This document shows positions 44,879-52,859 of a stretch of DNA of 64,000 nt, piece after piece. The DNA comes from Flavobacteriales bacterium (GTDB lineage Bacteria > Bacteroidota > Bacteroidia > CAIKAF01): positions 1 to 64,000 of the forward strand of contig JANWKT010000014.1 of NCBI GenBank assembly GCA_025451235.1. The letters are read 5' to 3'. Position 1 is the first letter of the stretch; every line of letters begins with the position of its first letter. A program made the translations under genes and the position numbers. The notes beneath the pieces are model-generated. The model made no database searches, was not told where the DNA came from, and saw nothing but the letters and a program-made list of their open reading frames with translations.

Positions 44879-45071
44879 TTGTGTAGCCCTCCTTGTTGTA
44901 ATTTATTAGAATTAGTAAATGATCTGGCTCCATGCCAAACTTTTGAGAAATGTTTACGATAGCCAGGTTACCTACATGTACCTGGTAAGGAATAGTTTTT
45001 AAAAAGAATTCTAATTTCATATCTTTACAGCCATCACAGTGTAAAAAATTTGAGGGAATAAAAGTTTTCAT
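44868..45071 (-). CDS. Small CxxC protein
   Basis: A 67-residue protein with a HCDGC motif near the start. Its start codon overlaps the stop of the HTH gene (TAATG), and its end overlaps the RepA-like start by 11 bp. The two overlaps argue that it is a real gene in a three-gene operon. No family was recognised. Confidence 0.6.
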   Translation of the reverse strand: MKTFIPSNFLHCDGCKDMKLEFFLKTIPYQVHVGNLAIVNISQKFGMEPDHLLILINYNKEGYTNGN

Positions 45072-45403
45072 TATACTTTATTCCCTTTCTTTTTTAGATA
45101 TTCATCCGCATCTGCTGCAATTTCGCTAACGGTTTTCTTTCTTCCGGCTTTTAAATAATCAATTAAATCAGACTGTGAGAAATAACATCTTTTTGAACGT
45201 TTCATTACAGGTAATTCTCCTTTAGATATGAGAGAATATACCGTGGGAACGGAAAGACTCAAAAACTTGGCAGTATCTTTTACTGTTAAAAGTTTATCAA
45301 CCGGATCACTAGTTGATGTTTCCTTTTCTGAATGCTTTAGATCAAGCAATAAGCCTTCAATATTATTCAGCCTTGCCTCAATTGTTTCAAATGGATTTGT
45401 CAT
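45071..45403 (-). CDS. Helix-turn-helix (excisionase/MerR-type) DNA-binding protein
   Basis: A 110-residue protein whose middle part, LLTVKDTAKFLSLSVPTVYS followed by a basic wing, is the MerR/excisionase-type HTH_17 domain of Bacteroidota integrative elements. These proteins usually regulate excision or replication. It heads the small operon that includes the RepA-like ATPase. A perfect 8-bp palindrome at 45455-45474, upstream of its start, could be its operator. Confidence 0.85.
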   Translation of the reverse strand: MTNPFETIEARLNNIEGLLLDLKHSEKETSTSDPVDKLLTVKDTAKFLSLSVPTVYSLISKGELPVMKRSKRCYFSQSDLIDYLKAGRKKTVSEIAADADEYLKKKGNKV

Positions 45404-45454
45404 TTTTTGCTGTATTTAAATTTACACAGCAAACATCGGATAGTGAAGGCGGTT

Positions 45455-45474
45455 GAACTGGTGCGAACCAGTTC
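45455..45474. promoter_or_regulatory. Palindrome upstream of HTH gene (possible operator)
   Basis: GAACTGGT-GCGA-ACCAGTTC is a perfect 8-bp inverted repeat 52-71 bp upstream of the HTH gene start and just after the end of the preceding gene. It lacks a T tract, so an operator is at least as likely as a terminator. Confidence 0.45.
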
Positions 45475-45483
45475 TAATCTGGC

Positions 45484-46203
45484 TTAATACTTTTCAATCT
45501 TTGCCAATAAAGTATTTAGCTCATCAGTGGCTTTGGTTCTTGGAGCTCCTGTTAGCAGCTTTATTACGTTTTCTATCCGCTGCGCTTGGTTTGAATCTAT
45601 TTTATGACCAGTAGATCCAATCCTATCGTTTGTTTTACGATAGCGGTTAAATTCTTGAAGTAATTTTTTACCTGAAGTATGTCCAAATATCCTTGCAATT
45701 TCATCCATATTTTCAGAGGTTATAAGATCATCGTTATAATTGTATAAAAGCGCAATTTCTTTTAAGGATAGTTTTTCCAGAGAATACTTGCCCCAATCCG
45801 GCTGTTCTAAATCTTTCTGAGGAGTTAATTCGGCATCTTCCCATTGACTTAATTGATCAAGGTATTCATTATACCAGTCTTCAATGATTAGAAAACAACT
45901 CAGTAGGTCAGTGTTAACCTTAACTACATTTTTCAGAAGTGCAAGAAAGTAATATGTAAAGGTAGATCGATACTGATCGTTCAATGGTAGCTTTTTAATG
46001 TAGTCCAATGCCACTAGTGGCTGGTGTTTGTTATTAGTAATATAGTTTAATGCCTGATACTGCTGATTGAAAAATTCGAGCATATCTATCCCTTCATCAT
46101 TAATGCTACCTGGCAATTTGAGCCTTAGGTAAATTTTTACATTAATGGGATCGAATAGATATTCGTCCAGATTATTCTTTGGAGTAAAATCATTGTTATT
46201 CAT
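45484..46203 (-). CDS. Element-borne protein of unknown function
   Basis: A 239-residue, largely helical soluble protein. The C-terminal 90 residues contain MDEIARIFGHTSGKKLLQEFNRY, which I recall from uncharacterised proteins that sit next to integrases in Bacteroidota elements. It begins 16 bp after the integrase on the same strand. The function is unknown. Confidence 0.7.
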   Translation of the reverse strand: MNNNDFTPKNNLDEYLFDPINVKIYLRLKLPGSINDEGIDMLEFFNQQYQALNYITNNKHQPLVALDYIKKLPLNDQYRSTFTYYFLALLKNVVKVNTDLLSCFLIIEDWYNEYLDQLSQWEDAELTPQKDLEQPDWGKYSLEKLSLKEIALLYNYNDDLITSENMDEIARIFGHTSGKKLLQEFNRYRKTNDRIGSTGHKIDSNQAQRIENVIKLLTGAPRTKATDELNTLLAKIEKY

Positions 46204-46219
46204 GTTGTCAATTTAAGAA

Positions 46220-47353
46220 TTATATATCCAAATGTATTAGGTCAGCAGCTTTACGTTTAGTTGGATTAATTACTTTAGCATAAACCTGAGTAGTTCTTAT
46301 ATTTTTATGGTCCAATAATTTCGAAACCGTATATAGGTCTGATCCCAAACTCAATTGAATAGTAGCATAGGTGTGTCTCAATCCATGAAAATTAATATCT
46401 CTAACACCAGCTTTGGCAAGCCATATATGAAAATGATAATATCGATCTCTATTGTTTAAACCAATAAAAACTTTGTCTGCAGGCTGTTGACGTTCACCAA
46501 GCAATGTAAATGCTTGTTTAGAAATTGGCAAATAATTATTACCGCCAGTTTTTTGTCTTTTATGAGGTATATAATATCCATATTCGTTTGAATGATGTAC
46601 CTCACCCCAGGTTAGATTTTGAATCTCCTTAAATGCCATTCCTGTAAGAGCGGAAAATAATGCTGCTCTTTTTAGCAGTGGATTAGGGCAATCAGTATTG
46701 GCTAATATGTTTAGCTCCTCTAATGTAAGAAATTGAATCTCTGTTTCTGCAGGCTTGACTGATTTAATCTTCGCATTCAGATCAGTTTGCAAATATCCAT
46801 CTTTATATGCCTGCTTTAGCGCAGCCTTTAATTTGTTGAAATAAGATACTGCTGAATTTTGTGAAAGCGAAACTTTAGTACTCTTGTTGCTTTTAGTAGT
46901 TAATAAATACTCCTTGAATCCTTCACAGAACCTTTCATCTAGATCAATAAATTTCAATTTCCCACCAGTGTATTTTTCTAGGTAGTGTGATGCTGAGATC
47001 CAGTTATCATGATTAGAAGCTTGTCGTTTTTCTGCCAATTGATTAAAATAATCTATGAAGGATAATTCACCTCTTTCTCTGATTAATAATTGAGCCTTTT
47101 CATAACCGGTATAAATTTCCGGTTTATTTACTTGGTTATCTTTTTTCTGACGGATTTGCTCCGCAAGTATTTCCGTTTCTTTATTATGCTGTTTGTCGAT
47201 AGGAGTCTTAGGTTTATCAAATGTATATAATCCTAAAAATTCCCTACGTGTTGATATCCCAGTTTTGGGATTTGGTATTGCCGGGTAAAAGTCTAAATAA
47301 TAACTGTGTCTATCACCCGAAATTGCTTTTGATCTTAACTTTACTTTTATCAT
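46220..47353 (-). CDS. Tyrosine recombinase (integrase) of the IntDOT-like group
   Basis: A 377-residue site-specific recombinase with an N-terminal SAM-like core-binding domain (about 100-200) and a catalytic domain. The second catalytic motif is HGLRHTYA, the third His is in LLDHKNIRTTQ, and the nucleophile is the Tyr of QVYAKV. The first catalytic Arg box reads TGMAFKEI, so Ala stands where Arg is usual; IntDOT of CTnDOT is also known to lack this Arg. It would act on the 18-bp att repeats. Its start overlaps the stop of the excisionase-like gene (ATGA). Confidence 0.93.
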   Translation of the reverse strand: MIKVKLRSKAISGDRHSYYLDFYPAIPNPKTGISTRREFLGLYTFDKPKTPIDKQHNKETEILAEQIRQKKDNQVNKPEIYTGYEKAQLLIRERGELSFIDYFNQLAEKRQASNHDNWISASHYLEKYTGGKLKFIDLDERFCEGFKEYLLTTKSNKSTKVSLSQNSAVSYFNKLKAALKQAYKDGYLQTDLNAKIKSVKPAETEIQFLTLEELNILANTDCPNPLLKRAALFSALTGMAFKEIQNLTWGEVHHSNEYGYYIPHKRQKTGGNNYLPISKQAFTLLGERQQPADKVFIGLNNRDRYYHFHIWLAKAGVRDINFHGLRHTYATIQLSLGSDLYTVSKLLDHKNIRTTQVYAKVINPTKRKAADLIHLDI

Positions 47354-47916
47354 TTGCTTAATAAATTATCAATTGTTGTTTTATGAACATAGGTGAACCA
47401 ACCTTTGCGGATCTTGGGAACCTTATTCCTTTTAATTATTGCATTTAAACCATTGTATGATACTCCATACTTCTCTTGTACATCTCTTATGTCGTAGCAA
47501 TCATTTAACTCAAGAGGTGTTTCTATTTCTTCTTTCTTATTTTCTATAATAATTTCCTTTACAGGATCAAATAACTGTTCAATATCAACTCGCCTTATTC
47601 TTGTCATTCTTTGGGATAAATTAACTGCGTTAATTGTACCCTGTTCAATGGAGTAGTAAACTGTCCTGATAGAACAATTAAGTAACTTTGCTACTTCACG
47701 AGCGGTAAGGAATTCTTTTGACTTCAAATCTTCAATTGGTTTTGTTTTAATGTTTTCAGTCTCCTGGTTACTGCCATCAATTTTGGTATTTCTTTCCCTA
47801 ACCTTATATGCTTTTTGAGCGCACTTATGGCTACAAAACTTAGTAGTAGTTTTTTGTGCTGTAAACTCATTCTTACAATGTTGACAGATCCGTTGTACCT
47901 TGAAAGTTGAACTCAT
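47350..47916 (-). CDS. Excisionase-like HTH protein with N-terminal zinc finger
   Basis: The ATG at 47916 is preferred to an in-frame TTG at 47955. The 188-residue product starts with a C-x2-C...C-x3-C zinc finger (RICQHCKNEF and KFCSHKCAQ), followed by an HTH_17-type domain (FLTAREVAKLLNCSIRTVYY) and a second HTH-like region near the end (DVQEKYGVSYNGLNAIIKR). It is translationally coupled to the integrase, as usual for a directionality factor or integrase regulator. Confidence 0.85.
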   Translation of the reverse strand: MSSTFKVQRICQHCKNEFTAQKTTTKFCSHKCAQKAYKVRERNTKIDGSNQETENIKTKPIEDLKSKEFLTAREVAKLLNCSIRTVYYSIEQGTINAVNLSQRMTRIRRVDIEQLFDPVKEIIIENKKEEIETPLELNDCYDIRDVQEKYGVSYNGLNAIIKRNKVPKIRKGWFTYVHKTTIDNLLSK

Positions 47917-47978
47917 TAAATGTCTTTTAGTATCCTTTAGTGTATTTAAGTGCAATTATTAGCCTAAAAAAATGAGCT

Positions 47979-48031
47979 GAGGTACAAAATTCACCACTCA
48001 ACTCATTCGAGGTACATCAAAGGTACAAAAT
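47979..48031. repeat. GGTACAAA repeats near right end
   Basis: GAGGTACAAAATTC (47979-47992), GAGGTACATC (48009-48018) and AGGTACAAAATGC (48020-48032) lie between the excisionase-like gene and the att site. They match repeats near the left end (30576-30600). Confidence 0.5.
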
Positions 48032-48151
48032 GCAGCAAAAAGATCAGATAAAAACCAAGAAGAAAGTTTTTAATAATTATCATGTACCACCTGTGAATAC
48101 TGGTGATATGGGTGTTTATTATACGTTTGTTATTTGTTTGTTTTGTGATGC

Positions 48152-48169
48152 TTACTTTCCGATACAAAA
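48152..48169. repeat. Right attachment site at the 3' end of mnmE
   Basis: The 18 bp encoding the last residues and stop codon of mnmE form the direct-repeat partner of 30521-30538. The coding sequence is restored by the repeat, so mnmE stays functional. Confidence 0.8.
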
Positions 48170-49537
48170 CTTGCTAAAAATATAATCCAGCAAGTCTTCC
48201 ACGTCCACTTCACCGGTAATAGTTCCTAAGGCAAATAAAGATTGGCGGATGTCCATGGCGAGAAGATCACCGGTAATTCCAGTTTCCAAACCGGTCAACA
48301 CTTTGTCAAGGCTTTTTCCTGCCTGCAACAATGCTTCGTAATGTCGAACATTGGCAACAATGATCTGCTGGTCTTGTAAATCATTTCCTATGGCTTTCAG
48401 GTAAAGCTGGTCGGTGAGCTGGTGAATATAATTGGGTTGCTTGGCCGAAATATATAAATGGTTAGCTGGAATAGCATCTTCCACAAATTTTCTCAGGTTA
48501 TCGTACATCTTTTCTACTTCGTCTCTTTTGTTAGCCAGAATGATGAGTTGAAGATCGGGATGTACTAATTTAGCCAGGTCCGCATTTACCTCATCTTGCG
48601 TCATTGTGGTAGCATCATAGAGGTAGATAAGGACCGAACTCTTTTTTATTTCGTCATAGGTTTTTTGTATACCAATGGCTTCAATGGTATCAGTGGCTTC
48701 CCGGATCCCGGCAGTATCGATCAACCTGAAGGCCACCCCATTCACATGTAATATTTCTTCAATGGTATCACGGGTGGTGCCTGGAATGGGAGATACAATG
48801 GCCCTTTCTTCTTTGAGCAATGCATTCAGTAAAGTGGATTTACCTGCATTAGGTCTTCCTGCAATCACGGTTTGAATTCCGTTTTTGATCACATTCCCCA
48901 GCTTAAAGGAAGCTTTGAGTTCATGGATCACTGTGTTTATTTTTTTGACCGTCTTTTTAAGATCTTCCCGATTCGCAAATTCTACATCTTCTTCTCCGAA
49001 ATCAAGTTCCAGTTCGATCAATGCGGCAAACTCAATCAATTTTTCGCGAAGTTTTTTTATTTCGGTACTAAAACCCCCTTTCATTTGGTTGAGGGCAATA
49101 TCATGACTGGTTTTACTTTCTGATACGATCAGATCCGCCACCCCTTCTGCCTGACTCAGATCCAATTTACCATTAAGAAAAGCACGCCGGGTAAATTCTC
49201 CGGGCTCTGCCAACCTGGCTCCTTTTTCAATCAGGATCTCCAGTGCTCTTTGCAGAATATAAGGAGACCCATGAAAAGAAAATTCAACACAATCTTCACC
49301 CGTATATGAATGAGGGTTTTTAAAAACAGAAACCAATACTTCGTCCAATATTTCTTTTCCATCTTTAAATTTTCCAAAAAGTATGGAATAGCCTTTGGAT
49401 GACTTAACAGCTTTTTTCCCTTTAAATACCGAATCGGCCAAAAAAGCTGCTTGGTTTCCAGATAGACGAATAACACCAATCGCACCTATTCCCGGAGGAG
49501 TTGCGATCGCTGCAATTGTATCTGGATTTTTATTCAT
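48152..49537 (-). CDS. mnmE: tRNA modification GTPase MnmE (TrmE)
   Basis: The ATG at 49537 (MNKNPDTIAA) gives a 461-residue protein of normal length; the longer frame from 49579 is not needed. The N-terminal folate-binding domain begins with IAAIATPPGIGAIGVIRLSG. The G domain has GRPNAGKST (G1), a conserved G2 loop GTTRDT, DTAG (G3) and NKRD (G4). The protein ends in FCIGK, whose Cys is required for 5-carboxymethylaminomethyl modification of U34 in tRNA together with MnmG. The last 18 bp serve as the attachment site of the element and are kept intact by integration. Confidence 0.97.
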   Translation of the reverse strand: MNKNPDTIAAIATPPGIGAIGVIRLSGNQAAFLADSVFKGKKAVKSSKGYSILFGKFKDGKEILDEVLVSVFKNPHSYTGEDCVEFSFHGSPYILQRALEILIEKGARLAEPGEFTRRAFLNGKLDLSQAEGVADLIVSESKTSHDIALNQMKGGFSTEIKKLREKLIEFAALIELELDFGEEDVEFANREDLKKTVKKINTVIHELKASFKLGNVIKNGIQTVIAGRPNAGKSTLLNALLKEERAIVSPIPGTTRDTIEEILHVNGVAFRLIDTAGIREATDTIEAIGIQKTYDEIKKSSVLIYLYDATTMTQDEVNADLAKLVHPDLQLIILANKRDEVEKMYDNLRKFVEDAIPANHLYISAKQPNYIHQLTDQLYLKAIGNDLQDQQIIVANVRHYEALLQAGKSLDKVLTGLETGITGDLLAMDIRQSLFALGTITGEVDVEDLLDYIFSKFCIGK

Positions 49538-49752
49538 CCCCACTTCCATATTTACCTCAATATTCCGCAAATTTCTCATTAAAAAGTAGAAATTCAGTTT
49601 TATTGCTGATTATTAGGTATTTCAGCTGGGTATATGCCGGGGATCACAAAAAATGACATGAAATACATATGGTGCGGAGGGCCCCTTTATAACCAGCTCA
49701 TTTTCAGATATATTATTTTCAAAATGGTTTTTATTAGTCGCCAAGTTCTCCG

Positions 49753-49760
49753 TACTTTTG
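49753..49760 (+). promoter_or_regulatory. Bacteroidota -7 box
   Basis: TACTTTTG fits TAnnTTTG and lies 20 bp before the chosen ATG at 49781. It argues against the longer frame starting at 49634. Confidence 0.6.
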
Positions 49761-49780
49761 CATATTATATTTTAAGACAA

Positions 49781-51553
49781 ATGATTATGAGAAGAATTCT
49801 TCTTTTTACCGCAATGATTGGTTTAGCTACCAATTTTCTATGGTCACAAAATGTGGCGATCAATACAACCGGTGTGGCAGCGAATGCCAGTTCTATGCTG
49901 GATGTAAATGCAACCGACAAAGGAATTTTAATTCCCCGGGTTGTTTTGAGTGCAACCAATGTGGCAGCACCCGTTGCAGGTCCGCTTACCTCATTGATGG
50001 TATATAATACAGCAACTGCCGGTGCAGGAGCTTTCGCAGTAACTCCCGGATATTATTATTGGGATGGAACACAATGGTTGAGAATGTTGAATACAGGTAA
50101 TGCCTGGTTAACAGGTGGAAATTTTGGTACCAATGTGGCTACCAATTTTGCAGGGACCATGGACAATATGTCGTTCGCTATACGAACCAATAATTTAGAG
50201 CGTGCCCGGATCACGAATGGCGGTCAATTTGTAGTGAACAATACTGTGCCGATCGCCGGGGATGTTTTTTCAGCCTATGCAGCGGGTACTAACTATGCCG
50301 TAAATGGATATGCAACAGGTTCTGGGGATGCAGGATATTTTCAAAACACCGGAACTGCGAATGCTGTAACAGGTGTTGTAACGGGGACTACCGGAAGTGC
50401 TGGACAATTTACAACTATGACCGGTGCCAATAACATTTCTACAGTGGATATTTATAACCAAACAGGCACAGCACCTGCGGTTATTATCCGTACGGATCTG
50501 GCCAATGCCGGTGCCGACGGAATGGAGTTTGATGTTAACGGAGCCGCTGCAAAAAGAGGGATCGATATGTATGTGGATGTAGCAGTAACCGGTATCGGAA
50601 TGGCTGTTTTTCATGATGGAACCAATCGTTGCTTAAATGTGCAGCAGCAAAATGCGGCTAATACCCAACCAGCCATCTTTGCATCCGTTGCCGGAAATGC
50701 CAGGATCATCAATGCCCAATCAACTTTTGCAACGCATACAAGTCAAATAGGATTTTTTAGTCAGGGATCTACCGGTCTTGTAACCGCGACCTATGGAAAT
50801 GCGGCAGCGGTTTGGGGGCAGAGTTCAGGGATCAGAGGTGGAGTATTTTTAGCGGCAGGTGCTTCGGTTAATAACACTTGTTTACAGGGAAATTATTCTG
50901 GTGCTGCCGGAAACTATGATGGTATAGGTGTATTAGGAACTTTTGCTCCTGCTGCTCTATATGGATATGGTGTAGTTGGACAAGGAAACTGGTATGGTGT
51001 ATTTGCCAATGGTGATTTAGGTGCAAGTGGAATTAAACCTTTCATGATCGACCATCCATTGGATCCCGAAAATAAATATTTAAAACATTTTGCATTGGAA
51101 TCGGATGAAGTATTGAATATGTACAGAGGCAATGTAGTATTGGACGCGAATGGAGAAGCTGTTGTAGAATTACCAGGTTATTTCCATGCCATCAATATTG
51201 ACTTCTCTTATGTATTAACTCCCATTGGAGCACCAGCCAATATGTACGTAAAAACTGAGATCGATGCAACCGGTAAGTTTACGGTGGCAGGTGGTACTGC
51301 AGGCATGAAAGTTTCCTGGTATGTATATGCCCAAAGGAATGATCCTTATGTTCAACAAAATCCTGAAAAACTCATCGTGGAATTTGAAAAACGTGATTAT
51401 GACAAAGGACTGTATTTACAGCCTGGTGTATATAATCAACCCATTGAAAAAGGAATTTTCTACAGATATAAAGCCGGTGATATGCAGTTAACGGAGGATC
51501 CTGCTCAAATGAGCAACCAAAGAGAAGAGAAAACGGTTGAAATTAAAAAATAA
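49781..51553 (+). CDS. Secreted protein with trimeric-tail-fiber-like N-terminus
   Basis: The start at 49781 (or 49787) gives a clean signal peptide (MRRILLFTAMIGLATNFLWS) and fits the promoter at 49753. The mature N-terminus QNVAINTTG....SSMLDVNATDKGILIPRV is a motif of many Bacteroidota proteins with intramolecular-chaperone or tail-fiber-like repeats. The middle is Ala/Gly/Asn-rich and beta-rich. There is no T9SS sorting domain: the end is a hydrophilic KTVEIKK tail. It is probably surface or periplasmic; function unknown. A terminator follows at 51573-51609. Confidence 0.8.
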   Translation: MIMRRILLFTAMIGLATNFLWSQNVAINTTGVAANASSMLDVNATDKGILIPRVVLSATNVAAPVAGPLTSLMVYNTATAGAGAFAVTPGYYYWDGTQWLRMLNTGNAWLTGGNFGTNVATNFAGTMDNMSFAIRTNNLERARITNGGQFVVNNTVPIAGDVFSAYAAGTNYAVNGYATGSGDAGYFQNTGTANAVTGVVTGTTGSAGQFTTMTGANNISTVDIYNQTGTAPAVIIRTDLANAGADGMEFDVNGAAAKRGIDMYVDVAVTGIGMAVFHDGTNRCLNVQQQNAANTQPAIFASVAGNARIINAQSTFATHTSQIGFFSQGSTGLVTATYGNAAAVWGQSSGIRGGVFLAAGASVNNTCLQGNYSGAAGNYDGIGVLGTFAPAALYGYGVVGQGNWYGVFANGDLGASGIKPFMIDHPLDPENKYLKHFALESDEVLNMYRGNVVLDANGEAVVELPGYFHAINIDFSYVLTPIGAPANMYVKTEIDATGKFTVAGGTAGMKVSWYVYAQRNDPYVQQNPEKLIVEFEKRDYDKGLYLQPGVYNQPIEKGIFYRYKAGDMQLTEDPAQMSNQREEKTVEIKK

Positions 51554-51572
51554 GAACATCCATTAAATATTC

Positions 51573-51609
51573 AAGAGGCCGTCTGGGTTCAACCTGGACG
51601 GCCTCTTTG
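51573..51609 (+). terminator. Rho-independent-like terminator
   Basis: AAGAGGCCGTC pairs with GACGGCCTCTT and is followed by TG and further T residues. It ends the preceding secreted-protein gene. Confidence 0.75.
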
Positions 51610-51683
51610 TTTAAATTATCCCCTTATTTAAGTTGCTTTTTTAGGGGATTCCGCTTATTTTCGTCCCTCATTAAATAAAAGCT

Positions 51684-52562
51684 ATGAGTGTATTAGTCAA
51701 CAAGAATTCAAAAATACTTGTGCAGGGTTTTACCGGTAAAGAAGGAACTTTCCATGCAGAGCAGATGATTGCGTATGGAACCAATGTGGTAGGTGGAGTT
51801 ACACCGGGAAAAGGAGGGCAAAACCATTTGGGAAAACCTGTTTTCAATACGGTTGAACAAGCGGTAAAAGCTACCGGGGCTGATGTATCCATTATTTTTG
51901 TTCCACCACCCTTTGCTGCGGATAGTATCATGGAGGCGGCTGATGCAGGTATAAAACTGATCGTTTGTATTACAGAAGGCATTCCTACCAAGGATATGAT
52001 CAATGTAAAAGAATATATTAAAAGCCGTAATTGTCGTTTGATCGGACCGAATTGTCCTGGTGTAATTACTGCGGATGAAGCCAAAGTGGGTATCATGCCT
52101 GGTTTTGTTTTCAAAAAAGGAAGAATTGGGATCGTTTCAAAATCTGGCACACTTACCTATGAAGCTGCTGACCAGGTGGTAAAAGCAGGATTAGGTATTT
52201 CTTCGGCCATTGGCATTGGTGGAGATCCAATTATTGGGACATCTACCAAAGAAGCAGTTGAATTATTTATGAATGATCCGGATACGGATGGGATTGTAAT
52301 GATCGGTGAGATTGGTGGAGGAATGGAAGCAGAAGCTGCCCGTTGGATCAAAGAACATGGCACCAAACCTGTGGTTGGATTTATTGCCGGCCAAACTGCA
52401 CCTCCGGGTCGCCGCATGGGACATGCAGGTGCCATTGTAGGAGGAAGTGATGATACTGCAGCAGCCAAAATGCGGATCCTAAAAGAATGTGGAATTACTG
52501 TAGTGGTTTCACCCGCTGAAATTGGAAAAACAATTGCTGAGTTGATAAAAGTTCCAGCGTAA
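51684..52562 (+). CDS. sucD: Succinate-CoA ligase subunit alpha
   Basis: A 292-residue protein with the CoA-binding N-terminus ([18 protein letters not shown]), the SKSGTLTYE region and the phosphorylated-histidine motif [10 protein letters not shown]. Together with SucC it converts succinyl-CoA and ADP (or GDP) to succinate and ATP (or GTP) in the TCA cycle. The beta subunit gene sucC is nearby on the opposite strand rather than adjacent upstream, which is common in Bacteroidota. A strong terminator follows. Confidence 0.97.
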   Translation: MSVLVNKNSKILVQGFTGKEGTFHAEQMIAYGTNVVGGVTPGKGGQNHLGKPVFNTVEQAVKATGADVSIIFVPPPFAADSIMEAADAGIKLIVCITEGIPTKDMINVKEYIKSRNCRLIGPNCPGVITADEAKVGIMPGFVFKKGRIGIVSKSGTLTYEAADQVVKAGLGISSAIGIGGDPIIGTSTKEAVELFMNDPDTDGIVMIGEIGGGMEAEAARWIKEHGTKPVVGFIAGQTAPPGRRMGHAGAIVGGSDDTAAAKMRILKECGITVVVSPAEIGKTIAELIKVPA

Positions 52563-52586
52563 ACAGTTTAATATATTTCATTTTGT

Positions 52587-52619
52587 AGCGACGGGCGATT
52601 GCCCGTCGCTATTTTTTTA
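52587..52619 (+). terminator. Rho-independent terminator of sucD
   Basis: AGCGACGGGC and GCCCGTCGCT form a perfect 10-bp stem with a GATT loop, followed by ATTTTTTTAT. Confidence 0.9.
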
Positions 52620-52631
52620 TGCCATTTTTTT

Positions 52632-52810
52632 GGGCGCCTTTTCGGGTGTTCCGCTATATCTTTTCAGATGCCAGAGGTCAGTGCCCAGATATCAGCGAAG
52701 GAATGGGAGAAAAACGTCTGAGTACTGACCTCTGGCATCTGAAAAGGATGCCGCCTGCCTGCCGAAGCGCAGGCCTGCAACATGGCAGGCAGGCTTCACC
52801 CCCGGGCGCT
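52632..52810 (-). repeat. Recurrent structured intergenic element, copy C
   Basis: Read on the minus strand, CAGGCGGCATCCTTTT precedes a variable hairpin and AAAAGATATAGCGGAACACC follows it. The hairpin arms are 22-bp perfect complements (52661-52682 and 52724-52745, containing GATGCCAGAGGTCAGT). A second perfect 11-bp inverted repeat (GCCTGCCTGCC, 52753-52763 with 52784-52794) lies on one flank. The flanks match copies at 13667 and 20425. The element fills the space between sucD and rpe. Confidence 0.7.
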
Positions 52811-52859
52811 TACGTCTTATTAAAAATTGTACCTTTATCTCAATAAATATTTGCATCCT

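Larger units (their letters stand above)
30521..48169. mobile_element. Integrative element of about 17.6 kb inserted at the 3' end of mnmE
   Basis: TTATTTCCCGATACAAAA at 30521-30538 and TTACTTTCCGATACAAAA at 48152-48169 are direct repeats (16 of 18 identical, with similar TTTGTGAYG bases just before each). The right copy is the last 18 bp of mnmE, encoding FCIGK and the stop codon. A tyrosine recombinase and an excisionase-like gene sit next to it. The 3' end of mnmE/trmE is an established integration site; SGI1 of Salmonella uses the same end of the gene. The element holds RepA-like and HTH genes and a cargo of probable defence genes. No relaxase, coupling protein or type IV secretion gene is present, so it is not self-transmissible by itself. 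Confidence 0.88.

Noticed and set aside
49634-49780. N-terminal extension of the secreted protein
   Set aside because: A TAnnTTTG promoter box lies inside it and the signal peptide begins only at 49781-49787.
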